Notes: generated from the letters alone by a model not told the origin. A DNA stretch of 64,000 bases from Fictibacillus sp. b24 (GCF_030348825.1 NZ_JAUCES010000005.1:3844001-3908000); one strand, 5' to 3'. Numbered from the stretch's first letter, positions 17,009-29,360 are shown. Numbers and translations: made by a program.

Positions 17009-17179
17009 ATGCATAGAGAATCATTAATTGAACAGATCGAACACTCCAGACAGCAAATGAATGAACTTTCAAAACACCTACCATTAATTGCAGAAGAAGT
17101 AGTTGAACTTTCACAGGAAATTGATCAGCTGCTTAATCAATATCAACGCATAAATCAAAAAGAACAGTTGCATCTGTAA
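17009..17179 (+). CDS. Spo0E-family aspartyl-phosphate phosphatase
   Basis: A 56-residue helical protein. The Spo0E signature is ELSQEIDQLLNQY (about 36-48), matching the conserved SQxLD motif, preceded by an antiparallel first helix. Family members dephosphorylate Spo0A~P or similar regulators and delay sporulation. The frame could start at 16982, but GAGAGGGG stands eight bases before the ATG at 17009. Monocistronic and divergent from sigW. Confidence 0.85.
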   Translation: MHRESLIEQIEHSRQQMNELSKHLPLIAEEVVELSQEIDQLLNQYQRINQKEQLHL

Positions 17180-17196
17180 AGAGGCAACTGTTTTTA
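17163..17196. terminator. bidirectional intrinsic terminator
   Basis: AACAGTTGC/GCAACTGTT stem with flanking A- and T-runs, between the Spo0E-like gene and the converging rocF. The right arm follows the Spo0E stop. Confidence 0.85.
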
Positions 17197-17210
17197 TTTT
17201 TTCTATCTTA

Positions 17211-18110
17211 TTATAGTAGTTTCTCTCCGAATAAAGAACCCATTAACGCCACAGCAACCGTCGCGGTTTTATTCTTTTCATCTAGAATCGGATTTACTTC
17301 TACAAATTCTGCTGATGTAATAATCTCCGCTTCAGCAAGCATCTCCATCGCCAAATGACTCTCTCTGTAGCTGATTCCCCCAAGAACCGGAGTCCCAACA
17401 CCAGGAGCATCATGTGGATCAAGCCCATCAAGATCAAGACTCAAGTGAACGCCATCTGTATGCGATAAGTACTCAATCGTCTCTTCCATAACCTTTGTCA
17501 TGCCAAGACGGTCCACTTCATGCATCGTGTATACTTTAATTCCTTTTTCTTTAATAAGTTCTCGTTCACCTTCATCTAGTGATCGAGCTCCGATAATCAC
17601 GATATTTTCTGGTTTGATTTTTGGTGTATAGTCACTGATGTTCGTTAGTCTCTCATGCCCGATTCCAATGCTCACTGCAAGCGGCATTCCGTGAATGTTT
17701 CCACTTGGTGATGTATCGGCTGTATTTAAATCTCCGTGTGCATCGTACCAAATCACACCTAGGTTCTTATAATTTTTAGAAACACCCGCTAGCGTACCGA
17801 TCGCAATACTATGATCTCCACCTAAAACGAGCGGGAACTTTTTACTCGTAATAACATCAGAAACGGTTTGTGACAGCTTTTCACTCGCTTCGATTACTCC
17901 GTTTAAATTTTTAAGATTTCCTTCGTTTTCAATACTTTGTTTTTCTGGACGAGCAATTTCTATATCACCAAAATCTTCTACGCGATAATCAAGATTTTCA
18001 AGACGTTCCACGACACCTGCGTATCGAATCGCGCTTGGCCCCATATCTACACCACGGCGCATTTGTCCTAAATCCATCGGTACTCCGATTACTGTAATAT
18101 CTTTTAACAT
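17211..18110 (-). CDS. rocF: arginase
   Basis: Hydrolyses L-arginine to ornithine and urea, first step of the Roc catabolic route. The 299 residues match Bacillus arginases. Manganese ligands are His100 (GGDHS), Asp123/His125/Asp127 (DAHGD) and Asp226/Asp228 (SLDLDGLDP). The frame extends 33 codons further upstream, but GGAGG eight bases before the ATG at 18110 and the family length decide the start. No rocD/rocE beside it. A cre-like box upstream suggests CcpA control. Confidence 0.96.
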   Translation of the reverse strand: MLKDITVIGVPMDLGQMRRGVDMGPSAIRYAGVVERLENLDYRVEDFGDIEIARPEKQSIENEGNLKNLNGVIEASEKLSQTVSDVITSKKFPLVLGGDHSIAIGTLAGVSKNYKNLGVIWYDAHGDLNTADTSPSGNIHGMPLAVSIGIGHERLTNISDYTPKIKPENIVIIGARSLDEGERELIKEKGIKVYTMHEVDRLGMTKVMEETIEYLSHTDGVHLSLDLDGLDPHDAPGVGTPVLGGISYRESHLAMEMLAEAEIITSAEFVEVNPILDEKNKTATVAVALMGSLFGEKLL

Positions 18111-18161
18111 TTTTTCTTCCTCCCTTATGAAAAACACAAAAACTAAAGAATCACTATCTCT

Positions 18162-18191
18162 ATTGTAGCTGTAAGGGATTTCATGGTTCAA
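18162..18191 (-). promoter_or_regulatory. rocF sigma-A promoter
   Basis: TTGAAC (18186-18191), 18-nt spacer, TACAAT (18162-18167), about 50 bp before the rocF ATG. Confidence 0.6.
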
Positions 18192-18222
18192 CTGGACAAA
18201 ATAATGCATAGATATACCAAAA

Positions 18223-18236
18223 AGAAAGCGCTTTCG
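18223..18236 (-). promoter_or_regulatory. candidate catabolite-response element (cre)
   Basis: CGAAAGCGCTTTCT, a near-perfect palindrome one base off the CcpA consensus TGAAAGCGCTTWCA at each end. It sits about 32 bp upstream of the rocF -35. Confidence 0.5.
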
Positions 18237-18280
18237 AAGGTTGTTTACATATTTATGAGGTTCGGGGATTCTTAAGTATT

Positions 18281-18307
18281 AAAAAAGACCAGAGAAGAAT
18301 CTGGTCT
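18281..18307 (-). terminator. intrinsic terminator (second after the tRNA cluster)
   Basis: AGACCAG/CTGGTCT stem (18286-18292/18301-18307) with a T6 run on the minus strand. No convincing gene precedes it, so it may back up the rrn terminator. Confidence 0.7.
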
Positions 18308-18381
18308 ATAGAATAAATTTGTTTGGATTCATCATCTTTTTTGAGGTAGCATTCGGGTGATGCATAGCCACTTTCATGAAC

Positions 18382-18435
18382 TTTACTGTCCACTCCCGAT
18401 GATTTACTGTCCACTCTGTCATTTTTACTGTCCAC
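18382..18435. repeat. three-unit tandem array, 21-bp period
   Basis: TTTACTGTCCAC recurs at 18382, 18403 and 18424 (exactly 21 bp apart); the intervening 9 bp vary. It lies in non-coding DNA between two terminators. Confidence 0.75.
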
Positions 18436-18487
18436 TTTTAATTTCCCCAGAGTTTTTACCTCTTCATATTGATTTCTATCAGCAAAT

Positions 18488-18514
18488 AAAAAAACTTCAG
18501 GCATCGCCTGAAGT
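18488..18514 (-). terminator. terminator of the rrn-tRNA operon
   Basis: ACTTCAGGC/GCCTGAAGT stem, 3-nt loop, then a T-run on the minus strand. It lies 24 nt after the last tRNA. Confidence 0.9.
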
Positions 18515-18537
18515 AACATTTGTTATGTAAGTATGTA

Positions 18538-18613
18538 TGGTGGAGCTTAGCGGGATCGAACCGCTGACCTCCTGCGTGCAAGGCAGGCGCTCTCCCAGCT
18601 GAGCTAAAGCCCC
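18538..18613 (-). tRNA. tRNA-Ala (TGC)
   Basis: Cloverleaf with 7-bp acceptor GGGGCTT/AAGCTCC (one wobble), anticodon loop CTTGCAC giving TGC, T-loop GTTCGATCC and encoded CCA. Last tRNA of the operon. Confidence 0.97.
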
Positions 18614-18621
18614 GAAATTAA

Positions 18622-18695
18622 TGGAGCGGGTGATGAGAATCGAACTCACGACCAGAGCTTGGAAGGCTCTTGTTTTACCACTAAACTACACCCGC
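18622..18695 (-). tRNA. tRNA-Gly (TCC)
   Basis: Acceptor GCGGGTG/CACCCGC, anticodon loop CTTCCAA giving TCC, T-loop GTTCGATTC and encoded CCA. Confidence 0.97.
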
Positions 18696-18739
18696 GTATT
18701 TAAGTATTATCGTCTAACTTCTGGAAAGTTAAACAAAGA

Positions 18740-18824
18740 TGGTGGAGGGGGACGGATTCGAACCGCCGAACCCGGAGGGAGCGGATTTACAGTCCGCCGC
18801 GTTTAGCCACTTCGCTACCCCTCC
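18740..18824 (-). tRNA. tRNA-Tyr (GTA)
   Basis: 85-nt class II tRNA with long variable arm. Acceptor GGAGGGG/CCCCTCC, anticodon GTA in CTGTAAA, encoded CCA. Confidence 0.97.
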
Positions 18825-18858
18825 ACATAAAAAAAGAGACAATCTTTTAATAAAATTG

Positions 18859-18934
<76 letters not shown>

Positions 18935-18948
18935 AAGCAAAAAATAAA

Positions 18949-19024
18949 TGGTGGAGGATGACGGGTTCGAACCGCCGACCCCCTGCTTGTAAGGCAGGTG
19001 CTCTCCCAGCTGAGCTAATCCTCC
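18949..19024 (-). tRNA. tRNA-Val (TAC)
   Basis: Acceptor GGAGGAT/ATCCTCC, anticodon loop CTTACAA giving TAC, encoded CCA. Confidence 0.97.
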
Positions 19025-19044
19025 AAAAGATTTGTTTAAAGTAA

Positions 19045-19120
19045 TGGTGACCCGTACGGGATTCGAACCCGTGTTACCGCCGTGAAAGGGCGGTGTCTTA
19101 ACCGCTTGACCAACGGGCCA
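19045..19120 (-). tRNA. tRNA-Glu (TTC)
   Basis: Begins TGGCCCG and ends CGGGTCACCA; anticodon loop CTTTCAC gives TTC. In Bacillus, Glu-tRNA also feeds tetrapyrrole synthesis. Confidence 0.96.
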
Positions 19121-19140
19121 TAACTGTTTGTATTATGATA

Positions 19141-19216
19141 TGGAGCTTCCAACCGGGCTCGAACCGGTGACCTCTTCCTTACCATGGAAGCACTCTACCT
19201 GCTGAGCTATGGAAGC
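19141..19216 (-). tRNA. tRNA-Thr (GGT)
   Basis: Acceptor GCTTCCA/TGGAAGC, anticodon stem CTTCC/GGAAG with loop ATGGTAA giving GGT, encoded CCA. Second Thr isoacceptor of the cluster. Confidence 0.95.
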
Positions 19217-19225
19217 AAGTAAAAA

Positions 19226-19300
19226 TGGCTCCACAGGCAGGACTCGAACCTGCGACCGATCGGTTAACAGCCGATAGCTCTACCACTGAGCTACTGTGGA
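19226..19300 (-). tRNA. tRNA-Asn (GTT)
   Basis: Acceptor TCCACAG/CTGTGGA, anticodon loop CTGTTAA giving GTT, encoded CCA. First tRNA after 5S. Confidence 0.97.
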
Positions 19301-19346
19301 ATAATGTAATAAACGATCCACAACTAAAATTGGAATTTTGAGATAT

Positions 19347-19464
19347 AGCCCAGCGACGTCCTACTCTAACAGGGGGAGACCCCCAACTACCATCGGCGCT
19401 GAAGAGCTTAACTTCCGTGTTCGGTATGGGAACGGGTGTGACCTCTTCGCCATCATCACTGGAC
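19347..19464 (-). rRNA. rrf: 5S ribosomal RNA
   Basis: About 118 nt. It contains the Firmicute 5S core GAAGAGGTCACACCCGTTCC, then CCGAACACGGAAGTTAAG and the GGGGGTCTCCCCC loop. The ends pair as helix I. Ends are placed by helix complementarity. Confidence 0.95.
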
Positions 19465-19577
19465 CTTGTTACTTATGTAACACTCTCAAAATCATTTATC
19501 CTGTTGGGACAAGATAAATTTTATTATATTTTAAAGCGTTTTGCAAGAGATTTTTTTAATGATTTTCATCATTTTTT

Positions 19578-19598
19578 ATGTTCTCTCAAAACTAGATA
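19578..19598 (-). other. 23S processing stem, 3' arm
   Basis: Near-perfect complement of 22641-22661, flanking the 23S gene. Together they form the long duplex normally cut during 23S maturation (Mini-III/RNase III type). Confidence 0.75.
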
Positions 19599-19623
19599 CG
19601 ACGTTTCCAAACGTTATGCATTT

Positions 19624-22561
<2,938 letters not shown>

Positions 22562-22640
22562 TTATATGATGTTTACACATCAAAGATCTTGCTTGGCGCA
22601 GATAAATATCTATCTGCCTTGCATATTGTTTGGATGTCGA

Positions 22641-22661
22641 TATCTAGTTTTCAAAGAACAT
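22641..22661 (-). other. 23S processing stem, 5' arm
   Basis: Pairs with 19578-19598 (two or three mismatches). The 16S-23S spacer, about 226 nt, contains no tRNA. Confidence 0.75.
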
Positions 22662-22714
22662 AGAAAATAACCTTTTCAGAATGAATCATAAAAAGTGTTA
22701 TTTAGTTGAGAGTT

Positions 22715-22740
22715 AGTTCTCTCAAAACTGAACAAAAGAA
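22715..22740 (-). other. 16S processing stem, 3' arm
   Basis: Complement, with two mismatches, of 24398-24423; together they bracket 16S as the RNase III-type processing stalk. Confidence 0.75.
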
Positions 22741-22786
22741 GAATAGGTGTACTTACGAAACAGTCGAAGCTGTTTCATAATCTCCA

Positions 22787-24339
<1,553 letters not shown>

Positions 24340-24397
24340 AGTGTTTGTCTTGCTCGATTTTAAAACTGACGGAATTAATTCTTAATTCCTTACCTAT

Positions 24398-24423
24398 TTC
24401 TTTTGTTCAGTTTTCAAAGAACT
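24398..24423 (-). other. 16S processing stem, 5' arm
   Basis: TTCTTTTGTTCAGTTTTCAA-type sequence before 16S, complementary to 22715-22740. Confidence 0.75.
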
Positions 24424-24462
24424 GTGTGTTTCTAGCTTGCCGCTCGTTTTGGCGACTTTTAT

Positions 24463-24492
24463 AAGATACCACCGTTGGCTAGTTGATGTCAA
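24463..24492 (-). promoter_or_regulatory. rrn promoter P2
   Basis: TTGACA (24487-24492), 18-nt spacer ending GGTGG, TATCTT (24463-24468). It is the proximal member of a tandem pair. Confidence 0.78.
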
Positions 24493-24561
24493 CTGCTTTT
24501 TTACGTGATTCTTAATTTGTTTGTTTCGTTTTTTTCAGCCGCTGTAAAAGCGACAAGAAGT

Positions 24562-24591
24562 AATATACCACCTTCAACATATCTTGGTCAA
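24562..24591 (-). promoter_or_regulatory. rrn promoter P1
   Basis: TTGACC (24586-24591), 18-nt spacer ending GGTGG, TATATT (24562-24567). It shares the GGTGGTAT box with P2. Tandem promoters are typical of Bacillus rrn operons. Confidence 0.75.
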
Positions 24592-24609
24592 TAGTTTTTA
24601 TAAAAAAAG

Positions 24610-24834
24610 TTAATTTCTTTGTTTTTGCCGTAAGTATCTTCTGCAATCACAAGGTTTGGCGAACCGGCAGAATAACCGGTAGATGATCTGATACCTTTCT
24701 TCTAACACCGATTTTACAATAGCGTCAATTTTATGGTCTTCCAGATCAAATCTGAGTTCTTCCATTTCTTTTTTAAGCACATATTCAAACTCGTGAAGTT
24801 CTTGATGATTTAAGAGCATTCCTACTAAAGACAA
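24610..24834 (-). CDS. small conserved-looking protein beside pdaB, function unknown
   Basis: A 74-residue charged helical protein: MSLVGMLLNHQELHEFEYVL, a coiled-coil-like stretch, then a basic end RFAKPCDCRRYLRQKQRN with a CxC pair. I believe small proteins of this kind occur at the same place in other Bacillaceae, but I cannot name a family. It lies between the rrn promoters and pdaB, and its end is close to P1. No function is proposed. Confidence 0.55.
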   Translation of the reverse strand: MSLVGMLLNHQELHEFEYVLKKEMEELRFDLEDHKIDAIVKSVLEERYQIIYRLFCRFAKPCDCRRYLRQKQRN

Positions 24835-24920
24835 TAGACGACACCCCGCTTGTTTTTTTCTTTTAACATTATTGCCATGAAAATGACGAGTTATTATTTT
24901 TTAGGTTTTTCTAAATAACC

Positions 24921-24949
24921 GTCATATCTTGTCCTTACTATCATAGATA
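24921..24949 (+). promoter_or_regulatory. candidate sigma-E promoter for pdaB
   Basis: GTCATATC (24921-24928), 13-nt spacer, CATAGATA (24942-24949), close to the sigma-E pattern kmATATT/CATACAnT. pdaB is a sporulation gene, which supports but does not prove the call. Confidence 0.42.
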
Positions 24950-24986
24950 TTTTGTAAGGACGATGGACAAGGGGGTAAATGGTGAT

Positions 24987-25748
24987 ATGAAATTTTTCTT
25001 TGTCATAAACGGTAAAAAAGTGAAACAATACATGGTTGTTGTTTTCGCTGCATTCTTTGCCGCTTCGATCGCTTTTGTAGGACAGCAGCAATTATCTGTT
25101 TTTTCATCAAAAGATGGTCCCCGTGCAATCTACAAAGGTGAAGATCAAGGAAACAAGGTCTCACTCACATTTGATATTAGCTGGGGAGATAAAAGGGTTA
25201 CGCCAATCCTTGATGTCTTAAAAGAAAAAGGCGTAAAAAACTGTACGTTCTTTATTTCAGCTGCTTGGGCAGAACGTCATCCTGATATTGTGGAACGTAT
25301 CGTAAAAGATGGTCATGAAGTGGCGAGTCTCGGCTATCAGTACAAAAGCTATACAGAATGGGAAGATAAGCAGATTAAACGGGACATCTTGCTAGCTCAG
25401 GAAAAGATTAAAAAAGTATCAGGTAAGATGACATCGCTTCTTCGTCCGCCAAACGGTAATTTTGATGAGCGTGTTCTGAACATTTCTGAAGACCTTCATC
25501 ATACGGTAGTTCACTGGAGTATCGACACGAAGGATTGGAAGAACCCTGGAGTAGATCAAATTGTTACGACGGCTACTAATAAAACAAAAGCTGGAGATAT
25601 CATTTTGCTTCATGCTTCTGACTCTGTTAAGCAAACTCATAAAGCACTCCCGACTATTATTGATAAATTGCGGGGAGATGGCTTTAAATTTGTAAGCGTG
25701 GGTGAAATGATCGCAAATACAGAAGCAAACAGCAAAGAGGTTAACTAA
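24987..25748 (+). CDS. pdaB: sporulation polysaccharide deacetylase-family protein PdaB
   Basis: NodB-homology protein needed for late spore stability in B. subtilis. 253 residues: N-terminal membrane anchor (about 12-33), then the deacetylase-like domain with TFDISWGD (Asp63), DGHEVASLGY (His110), RPPNGNF, DTKDW and LLHASDS. The second histidine of the usual HxxxH is a serine, a feature I recall in other PdaB proteins, so catalysis may differ from PdaA. The frame also has an ATG at 24963; MKFFFVINGKKVKQ fits the family start better, but its SD is weak. Confidence 0.9.
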   Translation: MKFFFVINGKKVKQYMVVVFAAFFAASIAFVGQQQLSVFSSKDGPRAIYKGEDQGNKVSLTFDISWGDKRVTPILDVLKEKGVKNCTFFISAAWAERHPDIVERIVKDGHEVASLGYQYKSYTEWEDKQIKRDILLAQEKIKKVSGKMTSLLRPPNGNFDERVLNISEDLHHTVVHWSIDTKDWKNPGVDQIVTTATNKTKAGDIILLHASDSVKQTHKALPTIIDKLRGDGFKFVSVGEMIANTEANSKEVN

Positions 25749-25756
25749 TAAACGTA

Positions 25757-25790
25757 AAAAAGCCCCTGCTTATTTAGGCAGAGGGCTTTG
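25757..25790. terminator. bidirectional intrinsic terminator
   Basis: AGCCC-CTGC/GCAGAGGGCT stem between A- and T-runs, serving pdaB and the converging kbaA, whose stop lies in the loop. Confidence 0.8.
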
Positions 25791-26391
25791 TTTGTTTAGA
25801 TTGCTTATTTTGATCAGACTGCAGCAATCGGTGGAGCATTAAAATTTGATACGTGTTACAAAGCATCAATGGAACAAACCCTATCCAAAGTGAAAGTGTG
25901 TTGTTCTCTTTTAGAACGGGCACCCACTCTAAGATGGTTACCACGGTAATAAAGAAAAGCGTTGGGATAAATGCTACATTGGACGTTTGTTTTACTTTTA
26001 AGTAAGCGATAATCAATCCGTAAAGTAAGATGGCAAGAGGAATCAATATATAGTTAACGATACTGTCGCCGTCTTTATGAAAAGAAGTATATCGTAAAAA
26101 GAAAAGATCAAATAATACAACAGCAATTAGAACAAGCTGTACACCATTCCATAAGCGGTGGCTTTTAAAGATGCCAAGTCCAAAGCGATGTACGGTTAAA
26201 TAAGCAAAGAAGCCCATTTGGCTAAATACACTGAACAACGCACCGAATCCGATTAATCCAAAGATATATAATAATACCTCGAAAAGGCTGCTGTTCTCAG
26301 GAAACTTTAATATAAGACCCACTGTAATTGCACTTACAATTCCAATTAACAGTGTGGTAATGAATAAAAAGAGCCAGCTTTTAATTTTCAC
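25774..26391 (-). CDS. kbaA: KinB-signalling pathway activator KbaA
   Basis: Integral membrane protein of 205 residues with about six helices (7-29, 40-60, 83-100, 112-130, 139-156, 165-185) and a Lys/Gln-rich cytoplasmic tail. KbaA is required in B. subtilis for KinB-dependent phosphorelay input into Spo0A. The identification rests on length, topology and position between gerD and pdaB, as well as sequence. Confidence 0.88.
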   Translation of the reverse strand: MKIKSWLFLFITTLLIGIVSAITVGLILKFPENSSLFEVLLYIFGLIGFGALFSVFSQMGFFAYLTVHRFGLGIFKSHRLWNGVQLVLIAVVLFDLFFLRYTSFHKDGDSIVNYILIPLAILLYGLIIAYLKVKQTSNVAFIPTLFFITVVTILEWVPVLKENNTLSLWIGFVPLMLCNTYQILMLHRLLQSDQNKQSKQTKPSA

Positions 26392-26538
26392 CCTTGTTTT
26401 CCCCCTCTAACATGTTCCGTAACGATTGTACCAATGTCCTTTTTAAATTGCCAGTTTTCCTTTAAATAACCAGTATAAATACGTGTTAAAAATCAATCCT
26501 ATAAGTATCGAGCCCACTTGAAAGGAGGAGGAATTCGG

Positions 26539-27147
26539 TTGAAAAAAATATACATTTTCCTCTTTTGTATCTCGCTCGCTGCTCTATCAGGCTGTGCACA
26601 AGAAGCCCAGGGCAGTTCACAGGTTGATTATGAAGCAACTAAGAAGATGCTCGTCGATCTGTTGAAGACCGATGATGGAAAAAAGGCCATTAAAGAAGTT
26701 TTATCTGATAAAGAAATTCAGCAAGATATATTGATTGATCAACAAGTAATCAAACAAACGATTGAACAGCAGCTTCTTTCTGAAAAAGGACAAAAATTCT
26801 GGCAGACGCTATTTAAAGACCCTAAGTTTTCAGTAGCCTTTGCAAAAAGCATGCGTAAAGAACACGAAAAGCTGATGAAGGATTTAATAAAAGATCCACA
26901 ATATCAGGCAGAAGTAATGAAGATCATGCAGAACCCGCAAATGGCACAAAAGTTATTAGCACTTGTCGATACACAGCCTGTCAGAAAAGAAATGAAAAAA
27001 GTGATGCTTGAAACATTTGAAAGTCCAATCGTACAAGCTCAAATTCAAGAAATGCTAAAAAAAGCAGCTCATGAAGAAATTGATCAATCCATTTCCAAAA
27101 AGGAAAAAGAAGCTGCAGGCGGCCAAGGTTCCACAAGTCCACAATAA
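26539..27147 (+). CDS. gerD: spore germination lipoprotein GerD
   Basis: Inner-spore-membrane lipoprotein that clusters nutrient germinant receptors into the germinosome. The 202 residues have signal LKKIYIFLFCISLAALSGC with lipobox LSGC (Cys19), then a helical superhelix domain rich in Lys/Gln and a disordered Gly/Ser tail. A TTG start at 26539 is chosen because the ATG at 26518 forms part of its GGAGGAGG ribosome site. Divergent from kbaA; converges with salA. Confidence 0.92.
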   Translation: MKKIYIFLFCISLAALSGCAQEAQGSSQVDYEATKKMLVDLLKTDDGKKAIKEVLSDKEIQQDILIDQQVIKQTIEQQLLSEKGQKFWQTLFKDPKFSVAFAKSMRKEHEKLMKDLIKDPQYQAEVMKIMQNPQMAQKLLALVDTQPVRKEMKKVMLETFESPIVQAQIQEMLKKAAHEEIDQSISKKEKEAAGGQGSTSPQ

Positions 27148-27150
27148 AAG

Positions 27151-27193
27151 AGGCTGTCCGATGAGTAAGGATAACTTACTTTTTCGGCAGCCC
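27151..27193. terminator. bidirectional intrinsic terminator (gerD/salA)
   Basis: AGGCTGTCCGA/TCGGCAGCCCT outer stem with an inner GAGTAAG/CTTACTT hairpin. Confidence 0.8.
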
Positions 27194-27220
27194 TTTTACT
27201 GTTGTTAAATATCAGTCAGA

Positions 27221-28270
27221 TCAGCTTTTTGTTTTTTCAATAATGGTTTTTGCCATTTGGATGTAGTGTTCACCGATCGGATGTGTTTGCTCATACACGC
27301 TCGGCGCAAAATCATCTTCTTTGATTTCAGGCTGGCCAAGCGGAATTTGCCCAAGCAAAGGAACATTCAGCTCTTCAGCTAATCGCTTTCCACCGTCTTT
27401 ACCGAATACATATTCTTTTTCACCTGTAGATTCACTTTGGAAGTACGCCATGTTTTCAACGATTCCAAGTACTTCATGGTTAGTTTTAATCGCCATCGTA
27501 CCCGCTCGCGCTGCAACGAAAGCTGCTGTTGCATGAGGTGTCGTTACAATCACTTCTTTACATTTAGGAAGCATTTTATGAACATCGAGTGCAACGTCAC
27601 CCGTTCCAGGCGGCAAGTCTAGAAGGACGTAATCGAGATCTCCCCATTCGACTTCGCTAAAGAAGTTCATCAGCATTTTTCCTAACATCGGCCCGCGCCA
27701 GATAACAGGTGCATTATCTTCCACGAAAAAAGCCATTGATATTACTTTTACGTCAAAACGTTCAACAGGAAAGATACGGTCCCCTTTTACTTTCGGGCGT
27801 TCTGTGATCCCCATCATATCTGGCACACTGAACCCGTATATGTCCGCATCAATCAATCCAACTTTTTTCCCTAGTCTTGCAAGCGCAACTGCTAAGTTAA
27901 CGGAGACAGTAGACTTTCCTACGCCGCCTTTCCCGCTTGCAATCGCAATAAATTCTGTTTTGCTATTTTCGGAAAGAAGAGTAGTTGGTGCAGCTTGCTG
28001 AGCTGTACTTGGATCTGCCGCTGTAACATCGTCTCTTTTCTCGAAACGAAGACCGACTGATTCTACTCCTGCATTCTTCAGCACTTGCACGATCTGCTGC
28101 TGAAGCTGCATTTGTTCAGGTGTACTTGTATGAGCAAGTCCAATCTTAAGCCCGACATAGCCTTCTTTTATCTTTAACTCACGGATACTGCCGGAGTCCA
28201 CCATACTTTTATGTAAATAAGGGTCTTGAATAGGACCTAACAGCTCGATGACTTTTTCTTCTGTAAGCAC
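27221..28270 (-). CDS. salA: Mrp/ApbC-family P-loop ATPase SalA
   Basis: 349 residues: N-terminal MIP18-like (DUF59) domain (about 1-80), then a Mrp/NBP35 deviant Walker A GKGGVGKS (113-120) and DADIYGFSVPDMMG. In B. subtilis SalA regulates scoC and so exoprotease genes; Mrp homologues carry Fe-S clusters. Here the ENMAYF region near 270 is followed by QSESTGEKEYVFG, lacking the CxxC of Fe-S carriers, favouring a SalA-type role. Neighbours gerD and cwlD match B. subtilis order. Confidence 0.92.
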   Translation of the reverse strand: MLTEEKVIELLGPIQDPYLHKSMVDSGSIRELKIKEGYVGLKIGLAHTSTPEQMQLQQQIVQVLKNAGVESVGLRFEKRDDVTAADPSTAQQAAPTTLLSENSKTEFIAIASGKGGVGKSTVSVNLAVALARLGKKVGLIDADIYGFSVPDMMGITERPKVKGDRIFPVERFDVKVISMAFFVEDNAPVIWRGPMLGKMLMNFFSEVEWGDLDYVLLDLPPGTGDVALDVHKMLPKCKEVIVTTPHATAAFVAARAGTMAIKTNHEVLGIVENMAYFQSESTGEKEYVFGKDGGKRLAEELNVPLLGQIPLGQPEIKEDDFAPSVYEQTHPIGEHYIQMAKTIIEKTKS

Positions 28271-28374
28271 ATAGACACATCCTTTACCTGTAAAATTCCT
28301 TTTCAGTATATCACAACCTCAATGGACAATCATGTAAGCGGTTTTTTATTTAGCTGACTCTTTTGCTCTTGAAA

Positions 28375-28506
28375 GTGGTTGATCTCCGTTCCAGGTGCTC
28401 GCTTTCCGCGGGGCAGGGGGTGAGCCACATTCGTGACGTTTCACTTTTAAGTGTCTCACCTTCCCGCCTGTCCCGCAGGAGTCTCGCACCTTCTACTCCA
28501 ATCAAC
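28375..28506. repeat. dispersed palindromic repeat, copy 3
   Basis: Same 132-nt element between the salA start and the cwlD terminator. It is closest to copy 1 (both share the CACATTCGT...TTTCAC centre). Confidence 0.85.
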
Positions 28507-28545
28507 TTGCTAATGAAGCACAAGAATAAGCATCAAATTTTTTCA

Positions 28546-28580
28546 AAAAATAAAATCCCCTCTAATCAAGAGGAGATTTT
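28546..28580 (-). terminator. cwlD terminator
   Basis: AAAATCCCCTCT/AGAGGAGATTTT stem with one mismatch and T-run on the minus strand. It overlaps the last cwlD codons. Confidence 0.75.
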
Positions 28581-29287
28581 GGTAGTGGTTCATTTGTATA
28601 AAATCGGAGCATTCCTTGGTAGATCGATGCCGCGACACTTTTTTGATAAGATTCTGTTTTCAGCAGCTCTCGTTCTGTCGGATTGGATAGAAAGCCAACT
28701 TCAACTAACGCGCCTGGTACTTCTGCAGTCCGAAGCAGGTAAAGACCTTCCATAGATTTTGCAAACCTGTTTGTATTTTGCAGATTGCGTTTTATTTCGT
28801 CTTGAATAAATTTAGATACGTTTTCCCCATCCTCTTTACCTGGATGATAAAAGACTTGTGCGCCTCTCCACCTGGATGAAGGCAATGAATTTAAATGAAT
28901 CGAGATAAATAAGTCCGCATTATTTTCATTAATAATTCGCTTTCGTTCTTTGAGATCTTCCCACTTGCGATGTCTTAATTTTTTTGTACCTTCATTCGCA
29001 AGATCCCTATCCGTTTCGCGCGTCATGATGACAAGTGCTCCCGCTTCTTGCAAATAATCACGAAGCAAAACAGAAATGTTTAATGCGATCTCTTTTTCCA
29101 GAACTTCTCCGTCTCCAATAGCACCGCCATCAACACCTCCATGACCTGGGTCAATGACAATGATTTTTCCTGACAGCGGCAGATTCCATGACCGCCATGA
29201 GTCATCATCTAAAAAATGATAGGTGAAAATAAAGAAAAGGACTGCGCATCCTAATGCAAATGCGGCTCCCTTCACCCACTTCTTCAT
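28562..29287 (-). CDS. cwlD: N-acetylmuramoyl-L-alanine amidase CwlD (spore cortex)
   Basis: Cleaves peptide side chains from muramic acid in the spore cortex, the first step to muramic-delta-lactam, which marks cortex for germination lysis. 241 residues: N-terminal membrane anchor (about 7-22), amidase_3 domain with zinc ligands His49 (DPGHGG), Glu64 and His131 (SIHLN), and catalytic Glu196 (EVGFLSN). The start at 29287 has AGGGGG seven bases before it; the longer frame has none as good. Confidence 0.95.
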   Translation of the reverse strand: MKKWVKGAAFALGCAVLFFIFTYHFLDDDSWRSWNLPLSGKIIVIDPGHGGVDGGAIGDGEVLEKEIALNISVLLRDYLQEAGALVIMTRETDRDLANEGTKKLRHRKWEDLKERKRIINENNADLFISIHLNSLPSSRWRGAQVFYHPGKEDGENVSKFIQDEIKRNLQNTNRFAKSMEGLYLLRTAEVPGALVEVGFLSNPTERELLKTESYQKSVAASIYQGMLRFYTNEPLPKSPLD

Positions 29288-29360
29288 GTTTCGTCCCCCT
29301 ATACAAGCCATATAATAATATGTATATGGGACAAGACAAGATTTATTACCTGTTGAAGTT

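Noticed and set aside
18253-18519. 88-residue frame with VDSK repeats
   Set aside because: Its ATG is inside the rrn-tRNA terminator hairpin and the repeats come from the 21-bp DNA array; no SD.
28363-28755. 130-residue plus-strand frame
   Set aside because: Covers repeat copy 3 and the antisense of cwlD; no SD.
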